From Nitrospira sp. (lineage in GTDB: Bacteria > Nitrospirota > Nitrospiria > Nitrospirales > Nitrospiraceae), in assembly GCA_022226935.1 (NCBI GenBank), contig CP092081.1, positions 3,019,335 through 3,083,334 on the forward strand: 64,000 nucleotides of DNA, in the 5' to 3' direction. A program made the translations under genes and the position numbers. Positions 37,286-47,177 of this stretch are shown here, one piece after another; the first letter of the stretch is position 1, and every line of letters starts with the position of its first letter. The notes below the pieces were generated by a model. It searched no databases. It worked only from the letters and a program-made list of their open reading frames with translations, and had not been told where the DNA came from.

Positions 37286-38106
37286 GCGCGCGACCGCTGG
37301 GGTTGGGGACTGGGACCTTCGGCTTCTAGGCGAGCACGAAGGCCTGCAAGCCGAGCGGTGTTTTCGGTCAACTTCGGAAGCGCATATTTACGATCCATCC
37401 GCACCACTTGCTCCAGCAAATCAATAGCGGCCTGTAACTGTCCGAGATCTTCGTAACACTGGGCCAAGACGTACCGCGCCCCACCGGCTCGCAGTTCGTC
37501 TCGACTGCGTTCAGCAATGGATTGACTGGTCTGGCAACAGGCAATAGCATCTTCGTATCGCTTTTGGATCACGAAGGTCCGCCCCATCATCCGCCAGGCA
37601 TCGGCGACGCCGCCTTGATTATTAAGCCGACGCATCAGGACCAGCGACTGCTCATAGTAGCGCAGTGCGTCCTCGCACTGTCCGGTTTCTCGGGCCACCA
37701 AGCCGAGATCGGAAAACAGTACGGCTTTGCCGAGTTCATCATGCACACGGGTCATAATGTCGAGTGCTTCGAGATAATAGGCTCTGGCACGATCCCACTC
37801 CCCGGCATCTGCGCGGAGATTCCCGAGATTGGCCAAAGTCGTCCCAATGCCTTTGTCATCGCCTAATACTTTTTGCAACTCCAGCACTTCTTGGTAGTAG
37901 CTCTGCGCCGATTCACGGCGTCCGCTGACGGCGCAAATATTTCCGAGGTTTCCCAATGTGGCACTCAGCGCCCGGTGGTCACCCGTTAAACGATCACACT
38001 CCAAGGCTTTTGCGTAGCAGGCATAGGCATCCGTGTAATGCCCTCGAGCAAAGTGCTCGTTGCCCTGGCGATTCAGCTCTTCGGACAGTCCGTTTCGAAG
38101 CGCCAT
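37282..38106 (-). CDS. TPR-repeat protein
   Basis: The 274-residue product is a continuous solenoid of about six tetratricopeptide repeats (GNEHFARGHYTDAYACYAKALE, LGNLGNICAVSGRRESAQSYY, LANLGNLRADAGEWDRARAYY, and so on). No signal peptide or membrane segment is visible, so it is likely a cytoplasmic scaffold. Two 4-8 bp contacts with neighbours (6 bp after the MBL-fold gene, 4-bp overlap with the next) show a tight operon. Confidence 0.85.
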   Translation of the reverse strand: MALRNGLSEELNRQGNEHFARGHYTDAYACYAKALECDRLTGDHRALSATLGNLGNICAVSGRRESAQSYYQEVLELQKVLGDDKGIGTTLANLGNLRADAGEWDRARAYYLEALDIMTRVHDELGKAVLFSDLGLVARETGQCEDALRYYEQSLVLMRRLNNQGGVADAWRMMGRTFVIQKRYEDAIACCQTSQSIAERSRDELRAGGARYVLAQCYEDLGQLQAAIDLLEQVVRMDRKYALPKLTENTARLAGLRARLEAEGPSPQPQRSRA

Positions 38107-38112
38107 GATCCT

Positions 38113-38709
38113 TTATGCCTGGAGCGCATGCTCCACCGCCTGCTTGGCTCCGAATATGATGCTAGCCCCATCACCTACAAGAATCGAGTCGAAGTTATAT
38201 TTCAACAACCGACGAAGCCCTTCCTTGGCTTTCGCGACATCTCCATATCGTTCAGAAGGCAGGAGACTCAACGCCCCCGCTGGTTTCCCAATCAAGGCAT
38301 CCCCGACAATCAATACGCCCTTCCCCTGCTGAATATAGAGAGCCGACTCGCCTGGTGACTTCTGATCCTTGAGCTGGATCGCCCAAATGCCACCAGGCAA
38401 AAGCTCGCCGTCCTTATAGGTCTTCGTCGGCTTCACATCCATCTGTGACGCATCGGCCTCTGGTACCTGTAACTGGCAACGAAACTCCGCCTGGTAGGCG
38501 GCCGCCTCACGTAAATGGTCACGATTCGTCACAATAATGTAATCAAGCGCCCCTTGGCGTCGGATCAGAGTACTTGCCTCGGACGTCAGGGGAGGAGGAT
38601 CGATAACAATCTTATGTTCGCCCACTGTCAGAAAGAGTCCGTTAAAATCAAGCTGCTTTTCGTCGGAGAACCAGGACCATTGCCAAATGCCAGGAAGTAA
38701 CTGTTTCAC
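38113..38709 (-). CDS. Metallo-beta-lactamase-fold protein with degenerate metal site
   Basis: The 198-residue product has MBL-fold strand pattern (FNGLFLTVGEHKIVIDPPPL, LIVGDALIG, DSILVGDGASIIFGA). Where active enzymes have HxHxDH it has TNRDH (61-65), keeping only the last two residues; the later Asp in VGDAL is kept. The full dinuclear zinc site is therefore probably lost and the protein may be non-catalytic or bind one metal. It is coupled to the TPR gene. Confidence 0.75.
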   Translation of the reverse strand: MKQLLPGIWQWSWFSDEKQLDFNGLFLTVGEHKIVIDPPPLTSEASTLIRRQGALDYIIVTNRDHLREAAAYQAEFRCQLQVPEADASQMDVKPTKTYKDGELLPGGIWAIQLKDQKSPGESALYIQQGKGVLIVGDALIGKPAGALSLLPSERYGDVAKAKEGLRRLLKYNFDSILVGDGASIIFGAKQAVEHALQA

Positions 38710-38732
38710 GCGTTTCGCCTCATCTGCGGGGT

Positions 38733-38972
38733 TTACAAGGTTGAAATCGCGTCCTGCAGAGTTTTCGTGACCTTCGTGCGGATACCGGCTTCGGTCGGAA
38801 GATCAATGACATCGTCCTCCGACACAGTAATGAACTTACGATTCGCACCTTTTGTCAGGGAGATGAGGAACATGCTATTCGTAGGCTTCGTCGGAATCAC
38901 TACCTCCACGCCTTGGTCAATGCCCTTGACGACTTCCAGAAACTTCAGTTTACCCTCTTCCCATTCGTCCAT
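38733..38972 (-). CDS. Small protein of unknown function (79 residues)
   Basis: A short, mainly beta protein (FLEVVKGIDQGVEVVIPTKP, FLISLTKGANRKFITVSEDDVIDLP) with an acidic start. It lies 18 bp after the thioredoxin-like gene and 23 bp before the MBL-fold gene on the same strand; a GGAGAAAGAGGATCC ribosome region precedes its ATG. No family recognised. Confidence 0.7.
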   Translation of the reverse strand: MDEWEEGKLKFLEVVKGIDQGVEVVIPTKPTNSMFLISLTKGANRKFITVSEDDVIDLPTEAGIRTKVTKTLQDAISTL

Positions 38973-38990
38973 GGATCCTCTTTCTCCTCG

Positions 38991-39533
38991 CTACATGGGA
39001 CCTGATCCGGCAGGCGCGGAAGCCAATAATTGCTCGACCTCCTGAATAATGACCTCGGCACCGGCCAGCTCCATATTGCCGACCCGCTGCCACCTGATCA
39101 CGCCACGCTGATCGATCACATACACGTTGGGAATAAATTTTCCACCGCCATAAAGTTTGTCCGTGACCTTATTCGGATCGAGAAGATACGGATAAGTAAC
39201 TTTTACCGGGAACGCGCTCAGGAATTCACCCACGTCTCGCTTGGAGTTGCCCGATGAATTAATACCGACCACGGCAACATTTTTTCCCGCCAGCACTTCA
39301 TAAACCTTTTGCAGATTGGTGCCCTGCATCATGCAGGGATCGCAAATGTGGAACAGACCAAGAACAACCACCTTTCCCTTTAACTGCTCAAGCGAAACGG
39401 CGTCTCCGGTGACCGACGTGAGTGAGAAAGCAGGCGCCGGCTCTCCTACCTTAAAAAATCCCGCAGCCATGGCAACATGTGCCGCCCATAGAGGAAATAG
39501 TAGCAGTGCAGTTACGATGAGAACTCGTTTCAT
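38991..39533 (-). CDS. Periplasmic thioredoxin-like protein (TlpA/AhpC-TSA family)
   Basis: ATG 39533 follows GGAGG; the 180-residue product has a signal peptide (residues 1-24) and a thioredoxin/peroxiredoxin fold starting GEPAPAFSLTSVTGDAVSL. The redox pair is Cys64-Asp-Pro-Cys67 (ICDPC); CDPC is a less common variant of the CxxC of TlpA or ResA. The C-terminal FIPNVYVIDQRGVIRWQRVG carries the cis-Pro-equivalent region. It is first in the operon with four further genes. Confidence 0.85.
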   Translation of the reverse strand: MKRVLIVTALLLFPLWAAHVAMAAGFFKVGEPAPAFSLTSVTGDAVSLEQLKGKVVVLGLFHICDPCMMQGTNLQKVYEVLAGKNVAVVGINSSGNSKRDVGEFLSAFPVKVTYPYLLDPNKVTDKLYGGGKFIPNVYVIDQRGVIRWQRVGNMELAGAEVIIQEVEQLLASAPAGSGPM

Positions 39534-39716
39534 CAGCGCCTCCTTCCGCAGGGCCAGCCGGCGAAAGCCCACGCTATCCCCCGCTGATTCACAGCCTAGT
39601 CTGTCATGCATGACCGTGGTGGCATCCTAGCACGCGAATTTTTTCGGGAGCAACCACTTAGGATGGGAGGGCCACAGGCTTACATACAGCTGTCTGTCCC
39701 AGGGGGCGAGAACGAT

Positions 39717-41009
39717 TCAAGAACTCTGCAACCAGCCCACAATCATGTGCCGGACGCGAACAGGGACGATTCTTTTCGGTACGCTTCGAAGAAGCGGCTT
39801 CATGCATACCGACATGAGCCGAAGCTGTCTTTGGAACCGAAACCATGGCAACGGACGATGTATCACCTCTGCATCAACTCGACAGAGGATTAGACCCAAT
39901 TTCCATCGCTCCCATGAGGAATCCTTGATCGTGACAGACAGGGCATCCGTACAATCTGGATCAATGCCCTGGTCGGGATGATTGAGGAGCGGTCGAGGCA
40001 TTCTACACACGAGCGCAGGTATGTCTGCGTCTGCATCTATTTCATGGCTCACCATACGTGGCAATGCAATATCGAAGAGATTCTGAGCCATAGCCAAGCC
40101 GAGAAGGACCATCCTTCTGCATCCCCATTCGCTTGCCTGGAACAGAACCCGGCTCCAATCTAATGCCGGTTTCCGACGCACGAGTTCGGCAATGTCGCAC
40201 ACCCATTTCAACTGCTTCCAAGCATGTATAGTCCCATGCACACACAGCAGAATCAGTAAGTCCTCCGGACAGAGACCCATTACTGTCTTTGTCGGCAAAC
40301 CAACCGGCTTCAGTCGGCCCCACAATGCACTCCGATCAAGTCGGAAGCCGACATGATGGCGAGAAAGGCCCCATTGCAGGTTAACAGCCACCACCCCGTT
40401 TCTTTTGAGAAAAACGTGATTAGACTCACGAGATTCAGCCTCGGCATCAATATCAGTGTTGGTACGTTGATACCCGTGCGACCAAAGGACTTTACCGGCT
40501 TGAGCAACCGCTCCCTGTTCAACAATCAGCTCAATGTCTTCCCACTCGCGCAAATTGAGATCTCCATACGCAACCTGAGCTAACGTGCTGCCGTGAAAAG
40601 GAATCGCCGTGACCCCTTTTGCGGCGAGCACGTCAAGAAGCGCTACCAGTTCTTTTGCAAGTACACTGTTCATCAGGATTGTAGCTTGATTCTGGCGACG
40701 GAAGGCTTCATGAATCGCCGACGGGACCGCCGCAGGACAGATGGCGGCAAGGTTTCGATAGACCAGTGGTGCGACGCCATGGGCCTTCGACATTTGCCAC
40801 ACCAAGTCCCAGTTGATCCCGTCGCAAACCAAGTCCTCGATTTCAACTCGAACAAACTCACTCACAACGGTTCGTGCGCAGAGAATGAGCAACCGCCCCT
40901 CGATGCTCATCGCCGAAATGCCTGAACGCGGCATCCTCTGCTTGCGAAAGGTCTTTAATCGGCGGGATGGTTTCCATCGAGCGATCGTGGATCTTGTCTG
41001 CTGTCCCAT
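39717..41009 (-). CDS. Nucleotidyltransferase-family protein (NTP_transf_5-like)
   Basis: The 430-residue product resembles the large uncharacterised nucleotidyltransferase family (Pfam NTP_transf_5) often found with PqqD and lasso-peptide or polysaccharide genes. The pattern KGVTAIPFHGSTLAQVAYGDLNLREWEDIELIV matches the family KGxxLxxxxYGDxxxRxxxDxDLLV region, but the Asp-x-Asp is replaced by EDIE, so catalysis is doubtful. Later ATG codons (40910) may be the true start. It lies 136 bp after the PqqD-like gene. Confidence 0.7.
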   Translation of the reverse strand: MGQQTRSTIARWKPSRRLKTFRKQRMPRSGISAMSIEGRLLILCARTVVSEFVRVEIEDLVCDGINWDLVWQMSKAHGVAPLVYRNLAAICPAAVPSAIHEAFRRQNQATILMNSVLAKELVALLDVLAAKGVTAIPFHGSTLAQVAYGDLNLREWEDIELIVEQGAVAQAGKVLWSHGYQRTNTDIDAEAESRESNHVFLKRNGVVAVNLQWGLSRHHVGFRLDRSALWGRLKPVGLPTKTVMGLCPEDLLILLCVHGTIHAWKQLKWVCDIAELVRRKPALDWSRVLFQASEWGCRRMVLLGLAMAQNLFDIALPRMVSHEIDADADIPALVCRMPRPLLNHPDQGIDPDCTDALSVTIKDSSWERWKLGLILCRVDAEVIHRPLPWFRFQRQLRLMSVCMKPLLRSVPKRIVPVRVRHMIVGWLQSS

Positions 41010-41145
41010 CGAGGGCCTATCTCCTGCTTGGCGTTTCGTTTAAAGCATGGTGACTAACTGCGGCGGACATGTGACGTCGCGGTACGCAACCACTCATGAT
41101 TCACCGGTTCAAGTTTTCAGCCGGCTGCCGTTGCTTCAGGTATAG

Positions 41146-41463
41146 TCATCTCTTTTCAATATGGAGGAGTCCGTCCTGCTGAAGTTGGACGAGTACATCC
41201 AGCAGGTCAGATTGAGCCCGTGCAGCCGTCACATCGAATGTTTCGGAAATGGTGGAGAGAATCCGTTCAACCGAACGAGTGCCGGTACATTGCGGCCACA
41301 CCACAGATCCCAAGACGCTCAACCTGTGGAACTGGCCCGTGCGCTGATTAAGCAATACGCTTTCTCCACCCTGAACCGTGATTTGAACCTCTGAGTTTTG
41401 TTGAGGAAACATTTGAGAGAGCTCAATTGTGCGCTCGCTCACAAGGGGGACCGTAGCAGGCAT
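41146..41463 (-). CDS. PqqD-like RiPP recognition protein
   Basis: The 105-residue product starts at ATG 41463 after a strong AGGAGG. It matches the PqqD family: a beta hairpin (ESVLLNQRTGQFHRLSVLGSVVW) then a winged helix (RSVERILSTISETFDV) and a last helix (LLDVLVQLQQDGLLHI). PqqD-like proteins bind leader peptides of ribosomal peptides. No PQQ synthesis genes, radical SAM enzyme or cyclase is adjacent, so its partner is unclear. Confidence 0.8.
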   Translation of the reverse strand: MPATVPLVSERTIELSQMFPQQNSEVQITVQGGESVLLNQRTGQFHRLSVLGSVVWPQCTGTRSVERILSTISETFDVTAARAQSDLLDVLVQLQQDGLLHIEKR

Positions 41464-41985
41464 AGAGAACCTCCTGTTTCAGGCCACTAACACATCGACT
41501 CGTGCAAAAGTTCGGTGTTCAGCCAAGACGAGAATTTGCAGTCTATTGCCTTGAAACAAGATAGAATTGATCGATGCGGCATGTGGGCAAAGGTAGCCGC
41601 AGCAAGGTGGTTTCTCTATTCCCAGGGAGGTTAGTGCAACATCTCTTTCGAGGGGAACACAGGGCTTGAATGGCACCTCGATAGACAGGGAAGCAATGAC
41701 CCGCCTTTTGCATCGATGGAAAACAGGACGTTCGCAGAGATTCTCTGGCCGTGAGGCGCATTGATCTCGTCAGACAAGCCACATAACCCAACACGACACC
41801 ATGCGATGGACACGGTATTCGGGGAGACAGAGCCTCGTGAGGAGCAGGACGACAGGCGGACGAAACGTCAGCTTATGATGCTGAGCAGGAATCAACCGGC
41901 GAAGACCCAATCCGGACCAGCTGGGAAACACGCGCAGGCATGCTCGGAACTTGGACAACCGTAAAACGCGATAAGCTTTTTACCG
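41464..41985. other. 522-bp gap between the PqqD-like gene and purF
   Basis: Several short open frames on the minus strand (41479-41676, 41543-41794) lie directly upstream of the PqqD-like gene, where a precursor peptide would be expected. One, starting at a GTG at 41676, is Cys-rich near its middle (PPCCGYLCPH) but its ribosome site is poor. No convincing gene. An imperfect hairpin follows the purF stop. Confidence 0.4.
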
Positions 41986-43416
41986 TTAGGCTGGAGGCTC
42001 GAAAAGCCCGAGTTGAAGTTCTTCCGCTCGGGTAAAAGAAATGGGGTACCGCTCCGTGAAGCAGGCATTGCAGTATTGGCCGGGTGTACCGGGCGCAGCC
42101 TTGACCATACCTTCAAGACTCAAATAGGCGAGACTATCAGCAGTAATATATTTCCGAATTTCGTCGGTGGTATGACTGGAGGCAATCAGTTCCTTCTTCG
42201 TCGGCGTATCAATGCCATAGAAGCACGGCGATACGATCGGAGGAGAACTGATCCGCATATGCACTTCTTTGGCCCCGGCATGGCGCAGCATTTTGACGAT
42301 TTTTCGACTCGTCGTCCCGCGCACCAACGAGTCATCCACCACGACGACACGCTTTCCTGCAAGCACTTCGGGAACCGCATTCAGTTTGACTTTGACCCCG
42401 AAATGGCGAATCGATTGCTCCGGTTCGATGAACGTACGGCCCACATAGTGATTCCGAATGAGCCCACTCTCAAACGGCACGCCAGAACCTTCGGAATAGC
42501 CTAACGCCGCCGGCACCCCAGAATCCGGCACGGGAATCACAATATCCGCGTCCACGCCGGATTCTTGCGCTAATTGTCGGCCAAACGCCTTTCGGATGGA
42601 ATAGACCGCGCTCCCGCCAAAAATACGACTGTCAGGGCGCGCAAAATAGACATATTCGAATACACACATAGCGGGCTGAGTCGGTGCAAAGGGCTTATAA
42701 CTCGTCACGCCTCGATGATCCAGAACGACCAACTCTCCCGGTTCGATTTCCCGCACATATTCCGCGTCGAGCAAATCAAACGCACAACTTTCTGAGGCGA
42801 CAATCCAGGCATCGCGAAAACGCCCCAAACAGAGCGGGCGGAACCCATGCGGATCACGAGCCGCAATGACACCCTGATCGGTCATGAGCACCACGGAAAA
42901 GGCGCCCCGAACCTGGGTGAGTGAATCAATGACCCGGTCAAGCAGCGTATCCGCTCGTGAGTGTGCAATCAGGTGAATGATGACTTCGGTATCGGATGTC
43001 GATTGAAAAATGGCGCCATACGCTTCCAATTCGCTGCGAAGCATGGTGGCATTGATGAGGTTTCCGTTATGCGCCACCGCCAAGTTCCCGAAGGCAAAGT
43101 TGACGCTGAGGGGCTGCACATTCTTCAAGCCGGCGCCGCCCGCGGTGGAATACCGGTTGTGTCCGATGGCCATGGCACCGGGGAGTCGTGCTAATGCCTG
43201 CTGCGAGAAAATATCGGCAACATGGCCCTGGCCCTTCTCGACATAAAATTGCTCACCATCGTTGGAAACAATGCCGGAGGCTTCTTGCCCGCGATGTTGA
43301 AGCGCATAGAGACCGAGATAGGCGAGATTGGCAGCTTCTTTGTGCCCGTAAATACCGAAGACGGCACACTCGTCGTGGAATCTGTCGGAAACAATGAGGG
43401 GTAATTCGTTGGCCAT
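41986..43416 (-). CDS. purF: Amidophosphoribosyltransferase
   Basis: The 476-residue enzyme transfers glutamine nitrogen to PRPP, the first step of purine synthesis. A 16-residue propeptide precedes the N-terminal nucleophile Cys17 ([10 protein letters not shown]). The phosphoribosyltransferase signature [13 protein letters not shown] is present. Cysteines in [16 protein letters not shown] and QYCNAC fit the 4Fe-4S oxygen-sensing type seen in B. subtilis. It follows purL by 12 bp. Confidence 0.97.
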   Translation of the reverse strand: MANELPLIVSDRFHDECAVFGIYGHKEAANLAYLGLYALQHRGQEASGIVSNDGEQFYVEKGQGHVADIFSQQALARLPGAMAIGHNRYSTAGGAGLKNVQPLSVNFAFGNLAVAHNGNLINATMLRSELEAYGAIFQSTSDTEVIIHLIAHSRADTLLDRVIDSLTQVRGAFSVVLMTDQGVIAARDPHGFRPLCLGRFRDAWIVASESCAFDLLDAEYVREIEPGELVVLDHRGVTSYKPFAPTQPAMCVFEYVYFARPDSRIFGGSAVYSIRKAFGRQLAQESGVDADIVIPVPDSGVPAALGYSEGSGVPFESGLIRNHYVGRTFIEPEQSIRHFGVKVKLNAVPEVLAGKRVVVVDDSLVRGTTSRKIVKMLRHAGAKEVHMRISSPPIVSPCFYGIDTPTKKELIASSHTTDEIRKYITADSLAYLSLEGMVKAAPGTPGQYCNACFTERYPISFTRAEELQLGLFEPPA

Positions 43417-43428
43417 GACGTCTCTGCG

Positions 43429-45675
43429 CTAGTCCTGACCGAGTGCCCGTGGTATCGCCAAGGCCCACTGTTCATGGACGGTCTTCACCTCGAGGTCGAT
43501 CATGCCATCCGCGAGACGCTGATCCTCGTCCGCCCGAATGACCAATCGGCTGCCTCCGACGACGCCGATGCGTGACGCAGGCACTCCGGCATTCCTAGCG
43601 GTATTCAACACCTTGTCCACCTGTTCCTGCTTCACCGACAGCACGATACGCGATTGGCTTTCCCCAAAGAGCAACGCGTCGCGCCGCAAACCATCAAACG
43701 TCAATTGTACCACAGCGCCGATTGGCCCATCGGCACCCGAGACGCAACATTCGGCTAGGGCCACGGCCAATCCGCCATCGGAGCAATCGTGGGCGGATTG
43801 AACCAAGCCTTCTCGGATCAGCCCAATCGTACAAGCCTGCACCGCCCGTTCCTCCTCGAGATTCAGCAACGGCGGCGATCCCTGCTCGCGATGATGCACG
43901 ATCTTGAGGTACTCCGTTCCACCGAGATCCTCTCGGGTTCGCCCCACCAGGATGATGACGTCGCCGGCTTGTTTAAACCACTGCGTGGCCGTGCGATCGG
44001 CCTCCTCAATCAATCCCACCATCCCGATCATGGGCGTCGGATAGATGGACAGATCGTTCGTCTCGTTATACAAACTGACATTCCCGCTGACGATGGGGAC
44101 ATTCAACACCTCACAGGCATCCTTCAGCCCTTCGATGGCCAGCACGAACTGCCACATGACTTCCGGACGCTGCGGATTGCCGAAATTCAAACAGTCGGTC
44201 ACACCGATCGGTTCTGCGCCCGAACAGGCAAGATTGCGTGCACACTCGGCAATCGCAATCTTGGCGCCTTCGTAGGGATTCAGCAAACAATACCGTCCAT
44301 TACAATCGACGGATAATGCCAGAGCCTTATTGGTGCCTTTCACCCTCAGCACCGCCGCATCCGAGCCCGGCCGCACTATCGTATTGGTCCGCACCATATG
44401 ATCGTATTGCTCATAAACCCAGCGTTTGCTGGCAATCGTCGGTGAGCCCAGAAGTTCGAGCAACGCAGCATTCGCGTCCTTCACGTCCGGCAACGCGTCA
44501 TAATTCAAGGACTGCAACATTTCTTGATAGGCCGGCGGCGCACTGGGCCGATCATATCGTGGACCGTCGTCCGCCAACGCCTTGGCCGGAATCTCGGCCA
44601 CGATCTGCCCGTGCTCCTTCAGCACAACCTTACCCGTATCCGTGACGCGCCCGATCACCGCGACATCCAAATCCCATTTACGGCAAATCTTGATGACTTC
44701 GTCCTCACGGCCGGCTTTGGCGACCATCAACATGCGTTCCTGTGACTCGGACAGCATGATTTCGTACGGTGTCATCCCAGGCTCGCGACGCGGCACATCG
44801 GCTAATTCCAATTCCACGCCGGTGCCTTCCCGCGAAGCCATTTCGCAAGCCGAACTGGTCAACCCCGCCGCGCCCATGTCTTGAATGCCGACCAGACAGT
44901 CGCCGGCCATTAACTCGAGGCAGGCCTCCAGCAGAAGCTTCTCCGTAAACGGATCGCCGACTTGCACAGTCGGGCGCTTTTGGGCCGCCTGTTCATCGAA
45001 GGAATCGGACGCCATCGTCGCACCGTGGATCCCGTCACGCCCGGTCTTTGAACCGAAATAGATCACCGGATTCCCGACCCCTGCCGCCTTGCCCAGAAAA
45101 ATCTTGTCCTTCCTGGCAATCCCAAGGCAAAACACATTGACGAGCGGATTGAGCGCATAGATGTCGTTGAAGACGATCTCACCGCCGACCGTCGGCACCC
45201 CCATGCAATTGCCATAACCGGCGATGCCCGACACAACCCCCTTCAGCAGATGGCGGGTATTCGCATTGTCCAGGCCGCCGAATCGCAGCGAGTTCAACAG
45301 AGCGATCGGCCTGGCGCCCATCGTAAAAATATCACGAAGTATTCCACCAACCCCGGTGGCCGCACCCTGATAGGGTTCTATGAAGGACGGGTGGTTGTGA
45401 GACTCCATCTTAAAGACCGCGCACAGACCGTCGCCGATATCGACAGCCCCGGCGTTCTCGCCCGGCCCCTGGACGACGCGCAGGCCGGTCGTCGGCAATT
45501 TCTTCAAATGGATGCGGGAGCTCTTGTAGGAACAATGTTCGCTCCACATGGCCGAGAACATGCCCAGTTCGGTCCAGTTCGGCTCCCGGCCAAGAATCTC
45601 CAGGATCTTCTTGTATTCATCCTCGCTCAGCTTGTGCTGCTCAAGGATGGCTTGGGTAATCACCAGTGATTTCAT
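43429..45675 (-). CDS. purL: FGAM synthase subunit PurL (small form)
   Basis: The 748-residue product makes FGAM from FGAR using ammonia from PurQ. The start at ATG 45675 ([16 protein letters not shown]) matches family N-termini, although its ribosome site is weak; a TTG further upstream would overlap purQ. Signatures: [52 protein letters not shown] and the C-terminal [15 protein letters not shown]. It is the small PurL type that needs PurS and PurQ, both next door. Confidence 0.96.
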   Translation of the reverse strand: MKSLVITQAILEQHKLSEDEYKKILEILGREPNWTELGMFSAMWSEHCSYKSSRIHLKKLPTTGLRVVQGPGENAGAVDIGDGLCAVFKMESHNHPSFIEPYQGAATGVGGILRDIFTMGARPIALLNSLRFGGLDNANTRHLLKGVVSGIAGYGNCMGVPTVGGEIVFNDIYALNPLVNVFCLGIARKDKIFLGKAAGVGNPVIYFGSKTGRDGIHGATMASDSFDEQAAQKRPTVQVGDPFTEKLLLEACLELMAGDCLVGIQDMGAAGLTSSACEMASREGTGVELELADVPRREPGMTPYEIMLSESQERMLMVAKAGREDEVIKICRKWDLDVAVIGRVTDTGKVVLKEHGQIVAEIPAKALADDGPRYDRPSAPPAYQEMLQSLNYDALPDVKDANAALLELLGSPTIASKRWVYEQYDHMVRTNTIVRPGSDAAVLRVKGTNKALALSVDCNGRYCLLNPYEGAKIAIAECARNLACSGAEPIGVTDCLNFGNPQRPEVMWQFVLAIEGLKDACEVLNVPIVSGNVSLYNETNDLSIYPTPMIGMVGLIEEADRTATQWFKQAGDVIILVGRTREDLGGTEYLKIVHHREQGSPPLLNLEEERAVQACTIGLIREGLVQSAHDCSDGGLAVALAECCVSGADGPIGAVVQLTFDGLRRDALLFGESQSRIVLSVKQEQVDKVLNTARNAGVPASRIGVVGGSRLVIRADEDQRLADGMIDLEVKTVHEQWALAIPRALGQD

Positions 45676-45742
45676 GTATTGCACATTCGCTATCGTGGAT
45701 GAGAACCGATGGATCCGGCGCTCCTGTTCACTCGCACCGCCT

Positions 45743-46465
45743 TCACACGCCAACTAATCTGGATTGCTGTTCAGACTTGCCGAACACGCTCAGCATGGAG
45801 AGAAAAATCAGCCGGCCGTCTTCGTTCCCCAGCACCGTTTCGGCGCTTCGTTCGGGGTGCGGCATCATCCCCAGCACATTCCCATCCGCATTCATGATGC
45901 CCGCGATATTGTCCAGCGAGCCGTTCGGATTCGCCTCAGGTGTCACCTTGCCGTCTGCCGCACAATACCGAAAGAGCACCTGAGCATTGGCCTTGATGCC
46001 TCCGAGCGTCACCGGATCTGTATAATAGTTGCCATCCGCATGCGCGACGGGAAGCTTCAGGACCTGGCCGGACTCGCACCGATTCGTAAATCGAGTCGCG
46101 GCATTTTCCACCTTCACATACACATCTTTGCAAATAAAATTCAGGGAGGTATTTCTCAACATCACGCCAGGTAACAGGCCTGCTTCGAGAAGAATTTGGA
46201 AGCCGTTGCAAATGCCGATGACCAGCCCGCCCTCTCGGGCGAATGTTTTGACCGCGCCCATGACGGGGGAGAATCTGGCGATCGCGCCCGTCCTGAGATA
46301 GTCTCCATAGGAAAACCCTCCCGGCAAGACAATAGCATCTAACCCGGCCGGCAAGGTATCCTTGTGCCAGATCATCTGTACAGACTGCCCTAGCACATCC
46401 TTGAAGATATATTCGCAGTCGTGATCGCAATTGCTGCCGGGAAACACTACTACGCCGATGTTCAT
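45743..46465 (-). CDS. purQ: FGAM synthase glutaminase subunit PurQ
   Basis: The 240-residue class I amidotransferase starts at ATG 46465 ([14 protein letters not shown]). The nucleophile is in [17 protein letters not shown] and the catalytic His-Glu pair in MPHPERS. It supplies ammonia to PurL. It lies 67 bp before the purL start. Confidence 0.97.
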   Translation of the reverse strand: MNIGVVVFPGSNCDHDCEYIFKDVLGQSVQMIWHKDTLPAGLDAIVLPGGFSYGDYLRTGAIARFSPVMGAVKTFAREGGLVIGICNGFQILLEAGLLPGVMLRNTSLNFICKDVYVKVENAATRFTNRCESGQVLKLPVAHADGNYYTDPVTLGGIKANAQVLFRYCAADGKVTPEANPNGSLDNIAGIMNADGNVLGMMPHPERSAETVLGNEDGRLIFLSMLSVFGKSEQQSRLVGV

Positions 46466-46596
46466 CTCACTCACCCTCTTCCGGCACAATGGCCGGAGTT
46501 GGTTGCCCCGCGCGCGTCCTGCGACGACTCAGCTGAGGCCTCACGCACTGAGGCCTCGCGGCGCGAGCCCGAACCCAGGTCTACTATCCCGCCACG

Positions 46597-46836
46597 TCAC
46601 TGCAGTTCGTACCGATATTCCTCGATGACCGTGTTGGCCAGCAGTTTCTCGCACATCTGCTTGACCTGCGCGTCGGCTTTCGCCGCATCTGTTTCATTCA
46701 CATCCACTTCCATATACTTGCCCACCCGCACATTCGCCGCATTCTTGAACCCCAGCGACTCCAAGGCATGCTCGATCGCTTTCCCCTGGGGATCCAAAAT
46801 CCCCTGTTTCAGCGTGACATGAATTTTGGCTTTCAT
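46597..46836 (-). CDS. purS: FGAM synthase subunit PurS
   Basis: The 79-residue protein (MKAKIHVTLKQGILDPQG ... LLANTVIEEYRYEL) is a textbook PurS, the small scaffold joining PurL and PurQ. Its ATG overlaps the stop of the upstream membrane-protein gene by 4 bp (ATGA). A 130-bp gap with two CTGAGGCCTC copies separates it from purQ. Confidence 0.96.
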   Translation of the reverse strand: MKAKIHVTLKQGILDPQGKAIEHALESLGFKNAANVRVGKYMEVDVNETDAAKADAQVKQMCEKLLANTVIEEYRYELQ

Positions 46837-47057
46837 TGTACTTTCCCTGCGCGCTGCGTCTGCGCGGTTTTATTCACATATTGACGAATCCAGAAAATGA
46901 CGCCGATCGTTCCAAGCCCCGCCAGAGATAATAAAACAAAGGCCCAGCGCCAGGGCGACTCATGGAGATGATACGCCATCAACGCAACAGTGGCAGCCCA
47001 CACCAAAATTGCCGCCACCAGGCCGTAATGTAAAAATAACTGCAGAAACCTATTCAT
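46833..47057 (-). CDS. Small two-helix membrane protein in the purine operon
   Basis: From ATG 47057 the product is 74 residues with two membrane helices (LFLHYGLVAAILVWAATVAL and WAFVLLSLAGLGTIGVIFWI) and a basic tail (KTAQTQRAGKVQ). It is translationally coupled to purS. Its role is unknown; it resembles no purine enzyme. Confidence 0.7.
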   Translation of the reverse strand: MNRFLQLFLHYGLVAAILVWAATVALMAYHLHESPWRWAFVLLSLAGLGTIGVIFWIRQYVNKTAQTQRAGKVQ

Positions 47058-47177
47058 CGTTCCGCGTCCCATTCCCCACAGCACTGGGGGACGACAAGCC
47101 AGGCGGCTTCCACGCTTGCCTCACGAGGGACTCTGAATCCCTGCGGTGCGTCGGGAAGACGGTTCCTTCACCTTCCC

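Noticed and set aside
41761-41964. Plus-strand frame of 67 codons between purF and the PqqD-like gene
   Set aside because: No ribosome site for its first start and no similarity that I recognise; left as unsupported.
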